The translations under genes and the position numbers were made by a program. 64,000 nt of DNA from contig NZ_LNUT01000005.1 in NCBI RefSeq assembly GCF_001512305.1, positions 65,090-129,089 on the forward strand, read 5' to 3'. Positions 8,313 to 16,176 of this stretch are shown piece after piece; within the stretch, counting starts at the first letter, position 1; every line of letters starts with the position of its first letter. Under the pieces are notes generated by a model. That model was not told the origin of the DNA. It searched no databases and saw only the letters and a program-made list of their open reading frames with translations. Source of the stretch: Arthrobacter sp. EPSL27. Its GTDB lineage: Bacteria; Actinomycetota; Actinomycetes; Actinomycetales; Micrococcaceae.

Positions 8313-9176
8313 ATGACATCCACCACCACCGCCGGGACTGTCCGGCCTCAACGCAACATTCCGGCTGACATCGCCCGCTCCTGGCTGCTGGTGAACGCCA
8401 TGAAGACCGAACTCTTCGACCAGTCGGCCGTCTCCCGCGCGGACGCCATCATCCTGGACATCGAGGATGCGGTGGACCCGTCGCAGAAGGATGCCGCCCG
8501 CGCGAATGTCGTGGACTGGCTGACCGCCGGCGGCAACGCCTGGGTCCGGATCAACGACGCCACCAGCCCCTTCTGGGCCGACGACCTCGCAGGCCTCCGC
8601 GGCACCCCCGGGCTGCTCGGCGTGATGCTCGCCAAGACCGAGTCCGCGGACCAGGTCACCGAGAGCTTCCACCGCATGGACGGCAAGACCCCGGTCATCC
8701 CGCTGGTGGAGTCCGCCGTCGGCATCGAGGAAGCGAACAACATCGCCAGGGCCCAGGGCGCGTTCCGCCTCGCCTTCGGCTCGGGCGACTTCCGCCGCGA
8801 CACCGGCATGGCCGCCACCCCGGAGGCCATGGCCTACCCGCGCGCCAAGCTGGTGGTTGCCAGCCGCGTCGGCAACCTGCCCGGCCCCATCGACGGGCCC
8901 ACCGTCGGCACCAACCACCCCATCCTGCGTGAGCAGACCGGCATCACGGTGATGATGGGCATGACCGGCAAGCTGTGCCTGGCCATCGACCAGACCCACG
9001 TCATCAACGAGGTCATCAGCCCCACACCGTCCGACGTCGCCTGGGCCACGGACTTCATGGCCGACTTCGAGGCCAACGGCCGCGTGATCCGCGACGGCTC
9101 GGACCTGCCCCGACTGGGCCGCGCCGAGAAGATCATGAAGCTCGCGGTAGCCTTTGGGGTGCAGCCGGCCCTGTAG
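8313..9176 (+). CDS. CitE-like CoA ester lyase (HpcH/HpaI family)
   Basis: A 287-residue TIM-barrel lyase of the citrate lyase beta-chain/malyl-CoA lyase type. RSWLLVNAMKTELFDQS and ADAIILDIEDAVDPSQK contain the conserved Asp/Glu metal-binding block. PVIPLVESAVGIEEANNIA and RLAFGSGDFRRDTGM follow in the usual order. No citrate lyase alpha or gamma gene is nearby, so it probably acts as a stand-alone CoA-ester lyase rather than in citrate fermentation. A TAGCGT box ends 6 nt before the ATG with no Shine-Dalgarno, so a leaderless mRNA is likely. The substrate is not determinable. Confidence 0.85.
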   Translation: MTSTTTAGTVRPQRNIPADIARSWLLVNAMKTELFDQSAVSRADAIILDIEDAVDPSQKDAARANVVDWLTAGGNAWVRINDATSPFWADDLAGLRGTPGLLGVMLAKTESADQVTESFHRMDGKTPVIPLVESAVGIEEANNIARAQGAFRLAFGSGDFRRDTGMAATPEAMAYPRAKLVVASRVGNLPGPIDGPTVGTNHPILREQTGITVMMGMTGKLCLAIDQTHVINEVISPTPSDVAWATDFMADFEANGRVIRDGSDLPRLGRAEKIMKLAVAFGVQPAL

Positions 9177-9194
9177 CCTGCCCCGAACCCAAGG

Positions 9195-9238
9195 AGACCC
9201 CGTGGCCGATACCCGTTATCTGGTCCACGGGGTCTTTT
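9195..9238 (+). promoter_or_regulatory. Hairpin that covers the start codon of the DUF2797 gene
   Basis: AGACCCCGTGG (9195-9205) and CCACGGGGTCT (9225-9235) form a perfect 11-bp stem followed by TTTT. The left arm contains the GTG start (9202) and directly abuts the AAGGAG ribosome-binding site (9191-9196). The structure could be the terminator of the CitE-like gene, a translation block for the DUF2797 gene, or both. Confidence 0.55.
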
Positions 9239-10125
9239 GGGATGCGGAACCGGGCGCCGGGCACCCGGTGCTGCGCCTGCAGGACCCCGACGGCGGCTTT
9301 ACCGACCTGCCGCTCGACGCCGGTACGCGCCTGGGCTTCCGCCTCGCCGCAGGCGGCAAGCACTGCCTGGGCCACCACAGGGTGCACGGGCCCGCCGACC
9401 GGGACCACGTCCCCTGCCCGGCCCGGGCCCGCGCCGACAAGGGCAACCAGTGCGAGCGGTGCTTCGTGCTGGACGACTCCCGGCTCATCCACGATTTCCA
9501 CCGCGGCGGGCGGGTGCCGCCGGGGCTGCGGGCGTACCTCATGCAGCCGCACTGGCTCTACGTCGCCACCTTCGCCGGCGGCGCCAGCAAGGTGGGCACG
9601 GCCGCGGACCTGCGGAAGTGGAAGCGGCTCGCCGAACAGGGCGCCGTCGTCGCCCCTTATGTGGCCCGCGCCGACGACGGCCGGATCGTCCGGCTCCTGG
9701 AGGACATGGTGACCCGCGACGCCGGCCTTCCGCAGCAGGTCCGGTCGGCCGCCAAGGCCGCGGCCCTGGCCGGGCCGGCCCCCGCCGCCGACCTGGATGC
9801 CCGGAACAGCAGGCTGGCGGAGCAGGTCCGCGGTCTGCTGGCCGGCGCCGGGGGAGGCGGCTTCGAGGTGGTGGACGAGGCGTGGCAGCGGCCTCGGTTC
9901 TCGGACGCGGCCTGCGCGCCGGCGGCCCGGCACGCCTACCCGCAGGAGCTCAGCAAGGGGGCCCACGGGTTCCGGATCGACTCGCTGAGCGGCAGCATCG
10001 CCCTCGCCCGGCTCGACGGCGCCGACCTCGGCTTCATCGTCAACCTCGGCCTGCTGAAAGCCCGGAGCATCGAGCTCGGCGACCACGGCACGGACGTTCC
10101 GGCAGTCCAGGAATCCCTCTTCTGA
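9202..10125 (+). CDS. DUF2797 family protein
   Basis: A 307-residue protein of a family without established function. GNQCERCF carries a CxxC pair, and a second half-site may be formed by HCLGHHRVHG and HVPCP, so a metal-binding knuckle is plausible. LYVATFAGGASKVGTA resembles the family's conserved central block, which recalls a GIY-YIG-like start; that similarity is weak. The start is GTG at 9202 with AAGGAG 6 bp before it. The start codon lies in the hairpin described separately. It follows the CitE-like gene by 25 bp but has no obvious functional link. Confidence 0.75.
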   Translation: MADTRYLVHGVFWDAEPGAGHPVLRLQDPDGGFTDLPLDAGTRLGFRLAAGGKHCLGHHRVHGPADRDHVPCPARARADKGNQCERCFVLDDSRLIHDFHRGGRVPPGLRAYLMQPHWLYVATFAGGASKVGTAADLRKWKRLAEQGAVVAPYVARADDGRIVRLLEDMVTRDAGLPQQVRSAAKAAALAGPAPAADLDARNSRLAEQVRGLLAGAGGGGFEVVDEAWQRPRFSDAACAPAARHAYPQELSKGAHGFRIDSLSGSIALARLDGADLGFIVNLGLLKARSIELGDHGTDVPAVQESLF

Positions 10126-10130
10126 CGCGG

Positions 10131-10280
10131 CCTGTGCCCGGCGACGCGCTTCCCGCCCCGCGCGCCGTGCCCTGCGACGCGCGCCGTGCCCGGCGACGCG
10201 CGCCGTGCCCGGCGATGCGCTTCCTGCCGCACGCGCCGGTACACCCGCGTCGCCGGGCCTTCCGGGTGTCGCCAGGCACG
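10131..10280. repeat. GC-rich tandem 19-mers with inverted copies
   Basis: Three adjacent 19-bp units (10164-10182, 10183-10201, 10202-10220) of the form GCCGTGCCCGGCGACGCGC differ at single positions; a diverged copy lies at 10131-10149. Downstream, GCGTCGCCGGGC at 10247-10258 is the reverse complement of the unit core, and GTGTCGCCAGGCAC at 10266-10279 is a diverged inverted copy. The region can fold into long GC hairpins. It fills the gap between the DUF2797 gene and the next small gene and holds no plausible coding sequence. Confidence 0.7.
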
Positions 10281-10324
10281 AACCGCGTCGCAGGGGCGAC
10301 GGCGGACCCCAGTAGAATGGCACC

Positions 10325-10549
10325 GTGCTGAGAGAATTCTGGGAGACCGCGTCCACCACCTACAAGGTGCTGGTCTTCAGCGCGATGGGGCTCCTGGGGA
10401 TCGGGATTGTCCTGAACCTGGTGGGCAACTCCACCGGCAACCAGGACCTGGCCGTGGCTTCCCTGGCCGTGATCGGCGCGGGCCTGGTCCTGCACATCGC
10501 CGGCATTGTGGTCCGCGGCCAGGCGATCCGCAAAAACCTCAAACGCTAG
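10325..10549 (+). CDS. Small two-helix membrane protein
   Basis: A 74-residue protein with two hydrophobic segments (about residues 14-36 and 44-64) and a basic tail ending RKNLKR. It may belong to a small DUF group such as DUF3188, but I am not certain. The GTG start at 10325 is preceded by TAGAAT with a 6-nt gap and no ribosome-binding site, so the transcript is probably leaderless. Its last 11 bases overlap the 3' end of the convergent sulfate-type transporter gene. Confidence 0.7.
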   Translation: MLREFWETASTTYKVLVFSAMGLLGIGIVLNLVGNSTGNQDLAVASLAVIGAGLVLHIAGIVVRGQAIRKNLKR

Positions 10550-12200
10550 CGGCGGCGTTCCGGCGGACGTGGCTGCGGGCATGCTCCACGGCGTCGGCCA
10601 GGGACGCGAACAGGTGCTTGTGGTGCCGCAGCGACCGGATCACCCCCACGTTGGTCACGAGCTCCAGGTGCTGCGGCTGCACGCCTTTCAGCAGGACCGT
10701 CACGCCGCGCAGCTCCAGCGCCGAGATGACCTCCACCAGGGTGTGCGCCCCGGTGGCGTCGAGCATCCGGACCTGTGACAGGCGGATGATGGCCACCTGG
10801 ATGTCCTTGACCTGGCTGATCTCCTGCAGCACGCGTTCCGCCGCGCCGAAGAACATGGCGCCGTCCAGCCGGAAGATCGCAATGTGTTCATCCCCCGGTT
10901 CGGGCGGCCCCGGGATCTCCTCACGTTTGACCCCGCTGAGCGAGGCGAATTTCCGCAGGGTAAAGAGGGCCGCGGCCACCAGCCCGATCTCGATGGCCAC
11001 GATCAGGTCGAAGGCCACGGTGATGAGCGCCGTCAGGACAAATACAAAGGCATCGGCCCGGGTGGAGCGCAGGATGGCCGTCACCGTGTGCCGCGAGACC
11101 ATCCGGGTGGCGGTGACCATCAGGATCCCGGCCAGGACCGCCAGCGGGATCTTCCCCACCAGGTCCGCCCCCAGGTAGATGATGGCCAGCAGCACCAGGG
11201 CGTGCACGATCGCGGATAGCCGGGTCTTGGCCCCGGAGCGGACGTTGACGGCGGTCCTGGCGATGGCGCCGGTGGCCGGCATGCCGCCGAAGAATCCTGC
11301 CGCGATGGAGGCGAGGCCCTGTCCGGTGAGCTCCCGGTCCGGGTTGTAGGCCCCGGATGGCCTCCCGTCGGGTCCTGCCATGCCGGCGGCCACCCGTGCG
11401 GAGAGCAGGGATTCAATGGCGGCCAGCAGCGCGATGGAGACGGCGGGCATCAGCAGCCCGCCCAGCGCCGCCGGATCCAGGGCCGGCAGGGAGGGTGCGG
11501 ACAGGGAGTGCGGCAGGGCGCCGATCCGCGGAATGTCCAGCTGCAGCAGTTCCACCGCCGCCGTGGCCAGCACGACGGCGATCAGGCTGGCGGGCAGGGC
11601 CTTGTTCAGCTTCGGGAGCAGCAGCATCACGGCCGCAACCCCCAGCACGACGCCGAGCGTCTGGAGGACGGTGGGCAAGGTGGCCTGGGAAGCGCTCTCG
11701 ATGGCAGCCAGCAGGGTGTTGTGGCCCGGTGTCCCCTCGGTGCCGGTGGCCAGGGGAACCTGCTGGAGGAAGATGATCGCGGCGATGCCGAGAGTGAAGC
11801 CCTCCACCACGGGCCAGGGGATGAAGGCCACCGCCCGGCCCAGCCCGCTGATGCCCAGGAGCACCACCAGCAGCCCGGCCATCAGGGAGACCAAGGCGAT
11901 GCTGCCGGCGCCGTGGGCGGCGACCACCGGGGCCAGCACCACCACCATGGCTCCGGTGGGCCCGGAAATCTGGACGTGCGAACCGCCCATGACGGCGGCC
12001 ACCAGGCCGGCCACGACGGCGGTGATCAGCCCTGCTTCGGCGCCGACGCCGGAGCTCACGCCGAAGGCCAGCGCCAGCGGCAGCGCCACGATGCCCACGG
12101 TGATGCCCGCCAGCAGGTCCGTTTTCCAGGCGGAGCGCAGCCCGCCGTAGTCGCGGCGGGACGGCAGGAACCGGCCCAGTTGACCCGGCTTGGCACTCAT
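10539..12200 (-). CDS. SulP-family anion transporter with STAS domain
   Basis: A 553-residue inner-membrane anion carrier. FLPSRRDYGGLRSAWKTDLL leads into about 11-12 membrane segments with the SulP signature (VGIVALPLALAFG and SGPTGAMVVVLAPVVA). The C-terminal ~115 residues form a cytoplasmic STAS domain (EHIAIFRLDGAMFFGAAERV ... VRMLDATGAHTLVEV). The substrate may be sulfate, bicarbonate or a dicarboxylate; sequence does not decide. It overlaps the upstream ArsR-type regulator by 4 bp (ATGA), so they form one operon and the regulator probably controls transport. Confidence 0.88.
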   Translation of the reverse strand: MSAKPGQLGRFLPSRRDYGGLRSAWKTDLLAGITVGIVALPLALAFGVSSGVGAEAGLITAVVAGLVAAVMGGSHVQISGPTGAMVVVLAPVVAAHGAGSIALVSLMAGLLVVLLGISGLGRAVAFIPWPVVEGFTLGIAAIIFLQQVPLATGTEGTPGHNTLLAAIESASQATLPTVLQTLGVVLGVAAVMLLLPKLNKALPASLIAVVLATAAVELLQLDIPRIGALPHSLSAPSLPALDPAALGGLLMPAVSIALLAAIESLLSARVAAGMAGPDGRPSGAYNPDRELTGQGLASIAAGFFGGMPATGAIARTAVNVRSGAKTRLSAIVHALVLLAIIYLGADLVGKIPLAVLAGILMVTATRMVSRHTVTAILRSTRADAFVFVLTALITVAFDLIVAIEIGLVAAALFTLRKFASLSGVKREEIPGPPEPGDEHIAIFRLDGAMFFGAAERVLQEISQVKDIQVAIIRLSQVRMLDATGAHTLVEVISALELRGVTVLLKGVQPQHLELVTNVGVIRSLRHHKHLFASLADAVEHARSHVRRNAAASV

Positions 12201-12574
12201 GAATCGGAGCTCTGCAGATGCTCGCTGGGCAGCCCCTGGGCCAGCCTGAGCTGTTCGTTGGAGTCGGCCAGGCTGTCGAGGAGGAAGGTCCTGGCGATGG
12301 CCAGCAGTTCGGCGATCTTCGGGTGGGCCAGCCGGTAGGTCACGGCGTTCGCGGAGCGGACCGAGGTCACCACCCCGTGCCGCCGCAGCGTGGCGAGGTG
12401 CTGGGACAGGTGGGAGGCCTCCAGGCCCGTCTCGGCCAGCAGGTAGCTGACCGGGGCCGAGTGGTCCGGCGCGGCGGACAGCAATTCAAGCACGCGGATC
12501 CGCGCCGGATGCGCCAGGGCCTTGAACAGGTTCGCCTTGATTTCGTAGAGGGGGGTTTGCGCCGGTGTGATCAT
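12197..12574 (-). CDS. ArsR-family winged-helix repressor
   Basis: A 125-residue regulator starting MITPAQTPLYEIKANLFKAL. The core KALAHPARIRVLELLS and the recognition helix ASHLSQHLATLRRHGVVTS are classic ArsR/SmtB. There are no cysteines in the CxC position, so metal sensing through the arsenic/cadmium site is unlikely; a redox, sulfur or other signal is possible. The ATG at 12574 has AGGCAGC upstream; the longer in-frame reading from 12676 would run through the operator. It is the first gene of an operon with the SulP transporter, and a palindrome lies in its promoter. Confidence 0.88.
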   Translation of the reverse strand: MITPAQTPLYEIKANLFKALAHPARIRVLELLSAAPDHSAPVSYLLAETGLEASHLSQHLATLRRHGVVTSVRSANAVTYRLAHPKIAELLAIARTFLLDSLADSNEQLRLAQGLPSEHLQSSDS

Positions 12575-12636
12575 GTGCTGCCTGTGCCTTCTCGCCGCCG
12601 CGGACCCAGGGCCCTCCGGCCCGGAACCGCCGCGAA

Positions 12637-12660
12637 ATGATGGAATGATGTTTCCATCAT
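12637..12660. promoter_or_regulatory. ArsR-type operator palindrome
   Basis: ATGATGGAA-N6-TTCCATCAT forms a perfect 9-bp dyad about 60 bp upstream of the ArsR-type start codon. It is AT-rich in a GC-rich background. Size and symmetry suit a dimeric ArsR-family protein, so autoregulation of the regulator-SulP operon is likely. Confidence 0.65.
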
Positions 12661-12735
12661 ACCGTAGTTTTGTCATGCTGGTGGTGCCGCTGTCATCGGC
12701 GCGGGCCGCCGGGGGCCGGGCGCTAGGCTGGAACC

Positions 12736-13230
12736 ATGACTATCAATCCGGATCTGCAGGGGCGCAGCTACCCTGCCCACGAGGTGTACGACGTCGGCCG
12801 CGAGAAAATCCGCGAGTTCGCCCGCGCGGTCAAGGCCACCCACCCCGCCCACTTCGAGGTGGAGGCTGCTACGGCGCTGGGACACCGCGACCTGGTGGCG
12901 CCCCCGACGTTCGCCATCATCGTGGCGCAGCGGGCGGACGCCCAGCTGATCGAGGATCCCGCCTCCGGCATCGACTTCTCCCGCGTGGTCCACGCGGACC
13001 AGCGCTTCATCCACCACCGTCCGATTGTGGCGGGGGACCGGCTGGTCGCGGAACTGCACGTCGACGGCGTCCGCGCGATGGGCGGCGGAGCCATGATCAC
13101 CACCCGCGCGGAGATCTTCGCCCTTGCCGCCGAAACCGCATCAGCCGGTGCCGGCGACGCCGCAACCGGCGCGCGGGAAGCCGTCGCCACCACCACGTCG
13201 TCCATCCTGGTCCGCGGAGAGGGACAGTAG
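12736..13230 (+). CDS. MaoC-like dehydratase subunit, HadA-type
   Basis: A 164-residue hot-dog fold protein with an FAS1-like dehydratase N-terminal region (SYPAHEVYDVGREKIREFA). LVAPPTFAIIV and HADQRFIHHRPIVAGDRL match the substrate-binding half of HadA/HadC-type (3R)-hydroxyacyl-thioester dehydratases. It lacks the catalytic Asp/His pair, which is on the next protein, as is usual for HadA-HadB heterodimers. A TAGGCT box lies 6 nt before the ATG (leaderless start). It is 2 bp upstream of the HadB-type gene. In a genus without mycolic acids the substrate is probably a short acyl-CoA. Confidence 0.82.
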   Translation: MTINPDLQGRSYPAHEVYDVGREKIREFARAVKATHPAHFEVEAATALGHRDLVAPPTFAIIVAQRADAQLIEDPASGIDFSRVVHADQRFIHHRPIVAGDRLVAELHVDGVRAMGGGAMITTRAEIFALAAETASAGAGDAATGAREAVATTTSSILVRGEGQ

Positions 13231-13232
13231 CC

Positions 13233-13685
13233 ATGAGCACAGAATATTTTGCTCCCAAAGTCGCAGAACTCACCGTCGGCCAGGACATCGGCAGCCGCAG
13301 CATTGACGTCACCCGCACGGACCTGGTCAAGTACGCCGGCGCCTCCGGCGACTTCAACCCCATCCACTGGAACGAGGCCTTCGCCACCGGCGTGGGGCTC
13401 CCCGGCGTGATCGCGCACGGCATGTTCACCATGGGCTCCGCCGTCCAGCTCGTCAGCGACTGGGCCGGCGACCCCGCCGCCGTCGTGGACTTCCAGACCC
13501 GCTTCACCAAGCCCGTCCCGGTGGCCGACACCACCGGCACCGCGGACGCCGGCGCGGTGATCGAGGTCAGCGGCGCCATCGGGGCGCTCGACGCCGACGC
13601 CGGAACCGCCCGCGTTGACCTGACGGTCGTCTCGGCCGGGCAGAAAGTGCTGATGAAGGCCCAGGCCGTCGTCAGGCTGGCCTGA
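13233..13685 (+). CDS. MaoC-like dehydratase subunit, HadB-type
   Basis: A 150-residue hot-dog protein carrying the hydratase-2 motif: YAGASGDFNPIHWNEAFA with catalytic Asp and His, then GVIAHGMFTMG. It should pair with the preceding HadA-type subunit and hydrate or dehydrate an enoyl/hydroxyacyl thioester. The ATG at 13233 follows the previous stop by 2 bp. No other lipid genes are adjacent; downstream are an MFS transporter and murB. The position of this dehydratase pair next to murB is, as far as I recall, common in the Micrococcaceae. Confidence 0.85.
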   Translation: MSTEYFAPKVAELTVGQDIGSRSIDVTRTDLVKYAGASGDFNPIHWNEAFATGVGLPGVIAHGMFTMGSAVQLVSDWAGDPAAVVDFQTRFTKPVPVADTTGTADAGAVIEVSGAIGALDADAGTARVDLTVVSAGQKVLMKAQAVVRLA

Positions 13686-13700
13686 CCCTATGGCGATGCG

Positions 13701-14978
13701 GTGAGCGTGCGTACCGGCCAGTCCGTGGAAGTCACGCACTGGCGGAACGCCGTGGTGACGGCCTACGCGGTCAGCGGCATCGCCTTCGCCACCTGGGTGT
13801 CCCGGCTGCCGGCCATCCGTGACGGGCTGGACCTGACCCCGGCGAACATCGGGCTGCTGCTGCTCTGCATGACCCTGGGGTCCTTCATCTCGGTCTCCGC
13901 GTCCGGGCTGATCGTCCTGCGGTTTGGGTCGAAGCAGACCATCCGGATCGGCAGCATCATGGTGGGCGCCGGGCTGGTCCTGGCGGGCCTGGGGACCTCC
14001 GTCCTGGTCAACCCGCTGGTGGTTGCCGCCGGGCTGGCGGTGATCGGCCTCGGCACCGCCAGCTGGAACACGGCCTCCAACGTGGAGGGCGCCGCCGTGG
14101 AACGTGCCGTCCGCCGACACATCATGCCCAGGCTCCACGGGGCGTTCAGCCTAGGCACCGTCGCCGGCGCCGCGGCGGGCGCCTGGGCCGCGGGAACCGG
14201 GCTGCCCGTGTTCGTGCACTTCACCGCTGCGGGGCTGCTGGTGGGCGGCTCCGTGGCCACGGCAGCGGCCTGGTTCCGCGCCGACATCACCCCGGCCGGG
14301 GGCGGGCAGAGCTTCAAGCCGTCCAAACCCGACACCTTCGAGGACCCCTCCACCGGACCGATCCCGGTCATCGGGGCGGCCACGGACCGGACGGAGGAGC
14401 CGCTCGACAACAAGCGCCAGATCGCCCAGGCCTGGCGGGACCGCCGCACCCTCCTGCTGGGGGTCCTGGTGCTGGGGCTCGCGCTGGCCGAGGGCGCGGC
14501 GGGGGACTGGGTGGCGCTGGCGCTCGCCGACGGCCACGGCCAGTCCGACGCCGCCGGGGCCGCCGGGTACGGGCTCTTCGTCACGTTCATGACCATCGGC
14601 CGGTTCGCGGGCACGGTGGTCCTGGACCGCTTCGGCCGCGTCCCGGTGATGCGCTGGTGCGCCGCCCTGGCCGTGCTGGGCCTGGGCCTGTTCGTCTTTG
14701 CGCCGGCGCCATGGGTGGCCTATGTGGCGCTGGCGGTGTGGGGCCTGGGCGCATCGCTGGGCTTCCCGGTGGGCATGTCCGCCGCCGCCGACGATCCCGT
14801 CAAGGCCGCGGCGCGGGTTTCCGTCGTCTCCACGATCGGGTACGGCGCGTTCCTCTGCGGCCCGCCCCTCCTGGGCCTGCTGGCGGAACACGTCGGCATC
14901 CTGCACTCGCTGCTGGCCGTGATGGTGATGCTGGTGGTCAGCTTCCTGCTGTCCCCGGTGGCCCGGAAACTCAGCTGA
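13701..14978 (+). CDS. MFS transporter
   Basis: A 425-residue permease with about 12 membrane helices and a hydrophilic central loop (about residues 195-240). FATWVSRLPAIRDGLDLTPANIGLLLL near the N-terminus resembles the YbjJ-like group of major-facilitator proteins, which includes putative sugar or drug transporters. The GTG start at 13701 follows the HadB-type gene by 15 bp, so they may be cotranscribed. The substrate is unknown. Confidence 0.82.
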   Translation: MSVRTGQSVEVTHWRNAVVTAYAVSGIAFATWVSRLPAIRDGLDLTPANIGLLLLCMTLGSFISVSASGLIVLRFGSKQTIRIGSIMVGAGLVLAGLGTSVLVNPLVVAAGLAVIGLGTASWNTASNVEGAAVERAVRRHIMPRLHGAFSLGTVAGAAAGAWAAGTGLPVFVHFTAAGLLVGGSVATAAAWFRADITPAGGGQSFKPSKPDTFEDPSTGPIPVIGAATDRTEEPLDNKRQIAQAWRDRRTLLLGVLVLGLALAEGAAGDWVALALADGHGQSDAAGAAGYGLFVTFMTIGRFAGTVVLDRFGRVPVMRWCAALAVLGLGLFVFAPAPWVAYVALAVWGLGASLGFPVGMSAAADDPVKAAARVSVVSTIGYGAFLCGPPLLGLLAEHVGILHSLLAVMVMLVVSFLLSPVARKLS

Positions 14979-15042
14979 CTCCCGGCGCCCGGCGTCGGGC
15001 GCCGCTTAGGGGACTTCACCGTTCCCCGGATAGGCTGGACGG

Positions 15043-16110
15043 GTGACCCAGACACTGCTTTCCGCCCTGACCACGGCCGCCGTCGGCGGCCCCGCCGGCA
15101 GCTTCATCGAAGCCCGCACCGAGGCGGAAATCATCGACGCCGTCCGCTCGGCTGACGCCGCCGGTACGCCGCTGCTGATCCTTGGCGGCGGCTCCAACCT
15201 GCTGGTGTCCGACGACGGGTTCCCCGGCACCGTGCTGAAAATCGCCTCGGAGGGGTTCACCGTCAACGCAGAGGACTCCTGCGGCGGCGTGGCCGTCGTG
15301 GTCCAGGCCGGGCACAACTGGGACGCCCTGGTGGAGCACGCCGTGCGGCACGCGTGGTCCGGCATCGAGGCGCTCTCCGGCATCCCCGGCGCCACAGGCG
15401 CCACCCCGGTCCAGAACGTCGGCGCGTACGGCTCGGACGTCTCCCAGACCATCGCCGCCGTGCGGACCTGGGACCGGCACCACAACACCGTGCAGACCTT
15501 CACCAATTCGGAGCTCAAGTTCGGCTACCGCGACTCCCTGCTCAAGCAGACCACGGTGGACGGGTCCCCGCGCTACGTGGTGCTGACGGTCGAGTTCCAG
15601 CTTCCCCTCGGCCGGATGAGCGCCCCCATCCGCTACGCCGAGCTGGCCCGCGCCCTCGGCGTCGAGGCCGGCCAGCGCGCATACTCCAACGATGTCCGGC
15701 GCGAGGTGCTGCGGCTGCGGGCGTCCAAGGGCATGGTGTGGGACGCGGAGGACCGGGACACCTACTCCACGGGCTCCTTCTTCACGAACCCGATTGTCCC
15801 TTCGGAGGTGGCCGCCGGCCTGCCGGAGGATGCTCCCCGGTACCCGGGCGGCGCCGACGGGATGACCAAGCTCTCCGCGGCCTGGCTGATCGACCAGGCC
15901 GGCTACGGCAAAGGATTCGGGCTGGACCCCGGCAGCGTCTCCGGCGGACGGGCCTCGCTGTCCACCAAACACACCCTGGCCATCACCAACAGGGGCAACG
16001 CGAGCACCGCGGACCTGCTGGCCATCGCCCGCGAGGTGCGGCGGGGCGTCGCCGAACGTTTTGGGATCGAGCTGCACCCGGAACCGCTGCTCATCGGCGT
16101 CGAGCTCTAG
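15043..16110 (+). CDS. murB: UDP-N-acetylenolpyruvoylglucosamine reductase MurB
   Basis: A 355-residue FAD enzyme that reduces UDP-GlcNAc-enolpyruvate to UDP-MurNAc for peptidoglycan synthesis in the cytoplasm. LILGGGSNLLVSDDG is the FAD-binding loop, ALSGIPGATGATPVQNVGAYG the central block, TYSTGSFFTNP holds the proton-donor Ser, and LHPEPLLIG holds the C-terminal Glu. The length suits type I MurB. The start is GTG with a TAGGCT box 6 nt before it and no ribosome-binding site, so the mRNA is probably leaderless. Its stop codon lies inside a triplicated 11-bp repeat. Confidence 0.95.
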   Translation: MTQTLLSALTTAAVGGPAGSFIEARTEAEIIDAVRSADAAGTPLLILGGGSNLLVSDDGFPGTVLKIASEGFTVNAEDSCGGVAVVVQAGHNWDALVEHAVRHAWSGIEALSGIPGATGATPVQNVGAYGSDVSQTIAAVRTWDRHHNTVQTFTNSELKFGYRDSLLKQTTVDGSPRYVVLTVEFQLPLGRMSAPIRYAELARALGVEAGQRAYSNDVRREVLRLRASKGMVWDAEDRDTYSTGSFFTNPIVPSEVAAGLPEDAPRYPGGADGMTKLSAAWLIDQAGYGKGFGLDPGSVSGGRASLSTKHTLAITNRGNASTADLLAIAREVRRGVAERFGIELHPEPLLIGVEL

Positions 16111-16133
16111 CCGAGCTCTAGCCGAGCTCTAGG
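16101..16133. repeat. Three tandem 11-bp units at the murB stop codon
   Basis: CGAGCTCTAGC occurs at 16101-16111 and 16112-16122, then CGAGCTCTAGG at 16123-16133. The TAG of the first unit is the murB stop. The array looks like recent slipped-strand duplication and adds further TAG triplets without changing the protein. Confidence 0.8.
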
Positions 16134-16176
16134 GGAACCCTCCCTGGCGAGCTCCCTGCGGGGCGGGAACGCCCGG

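Noticed and set aside
10131..10280. CRISPR array or origin iterons
   Set aside because: Units are directly adjacent without spacers, and no cas, dnaA or AT-rich unwinding region is near.
12574..12676. Upstream extension of the ArsR-type gene
   Set aside because: It would translate the operator palindrome and lacks conserved sequence.
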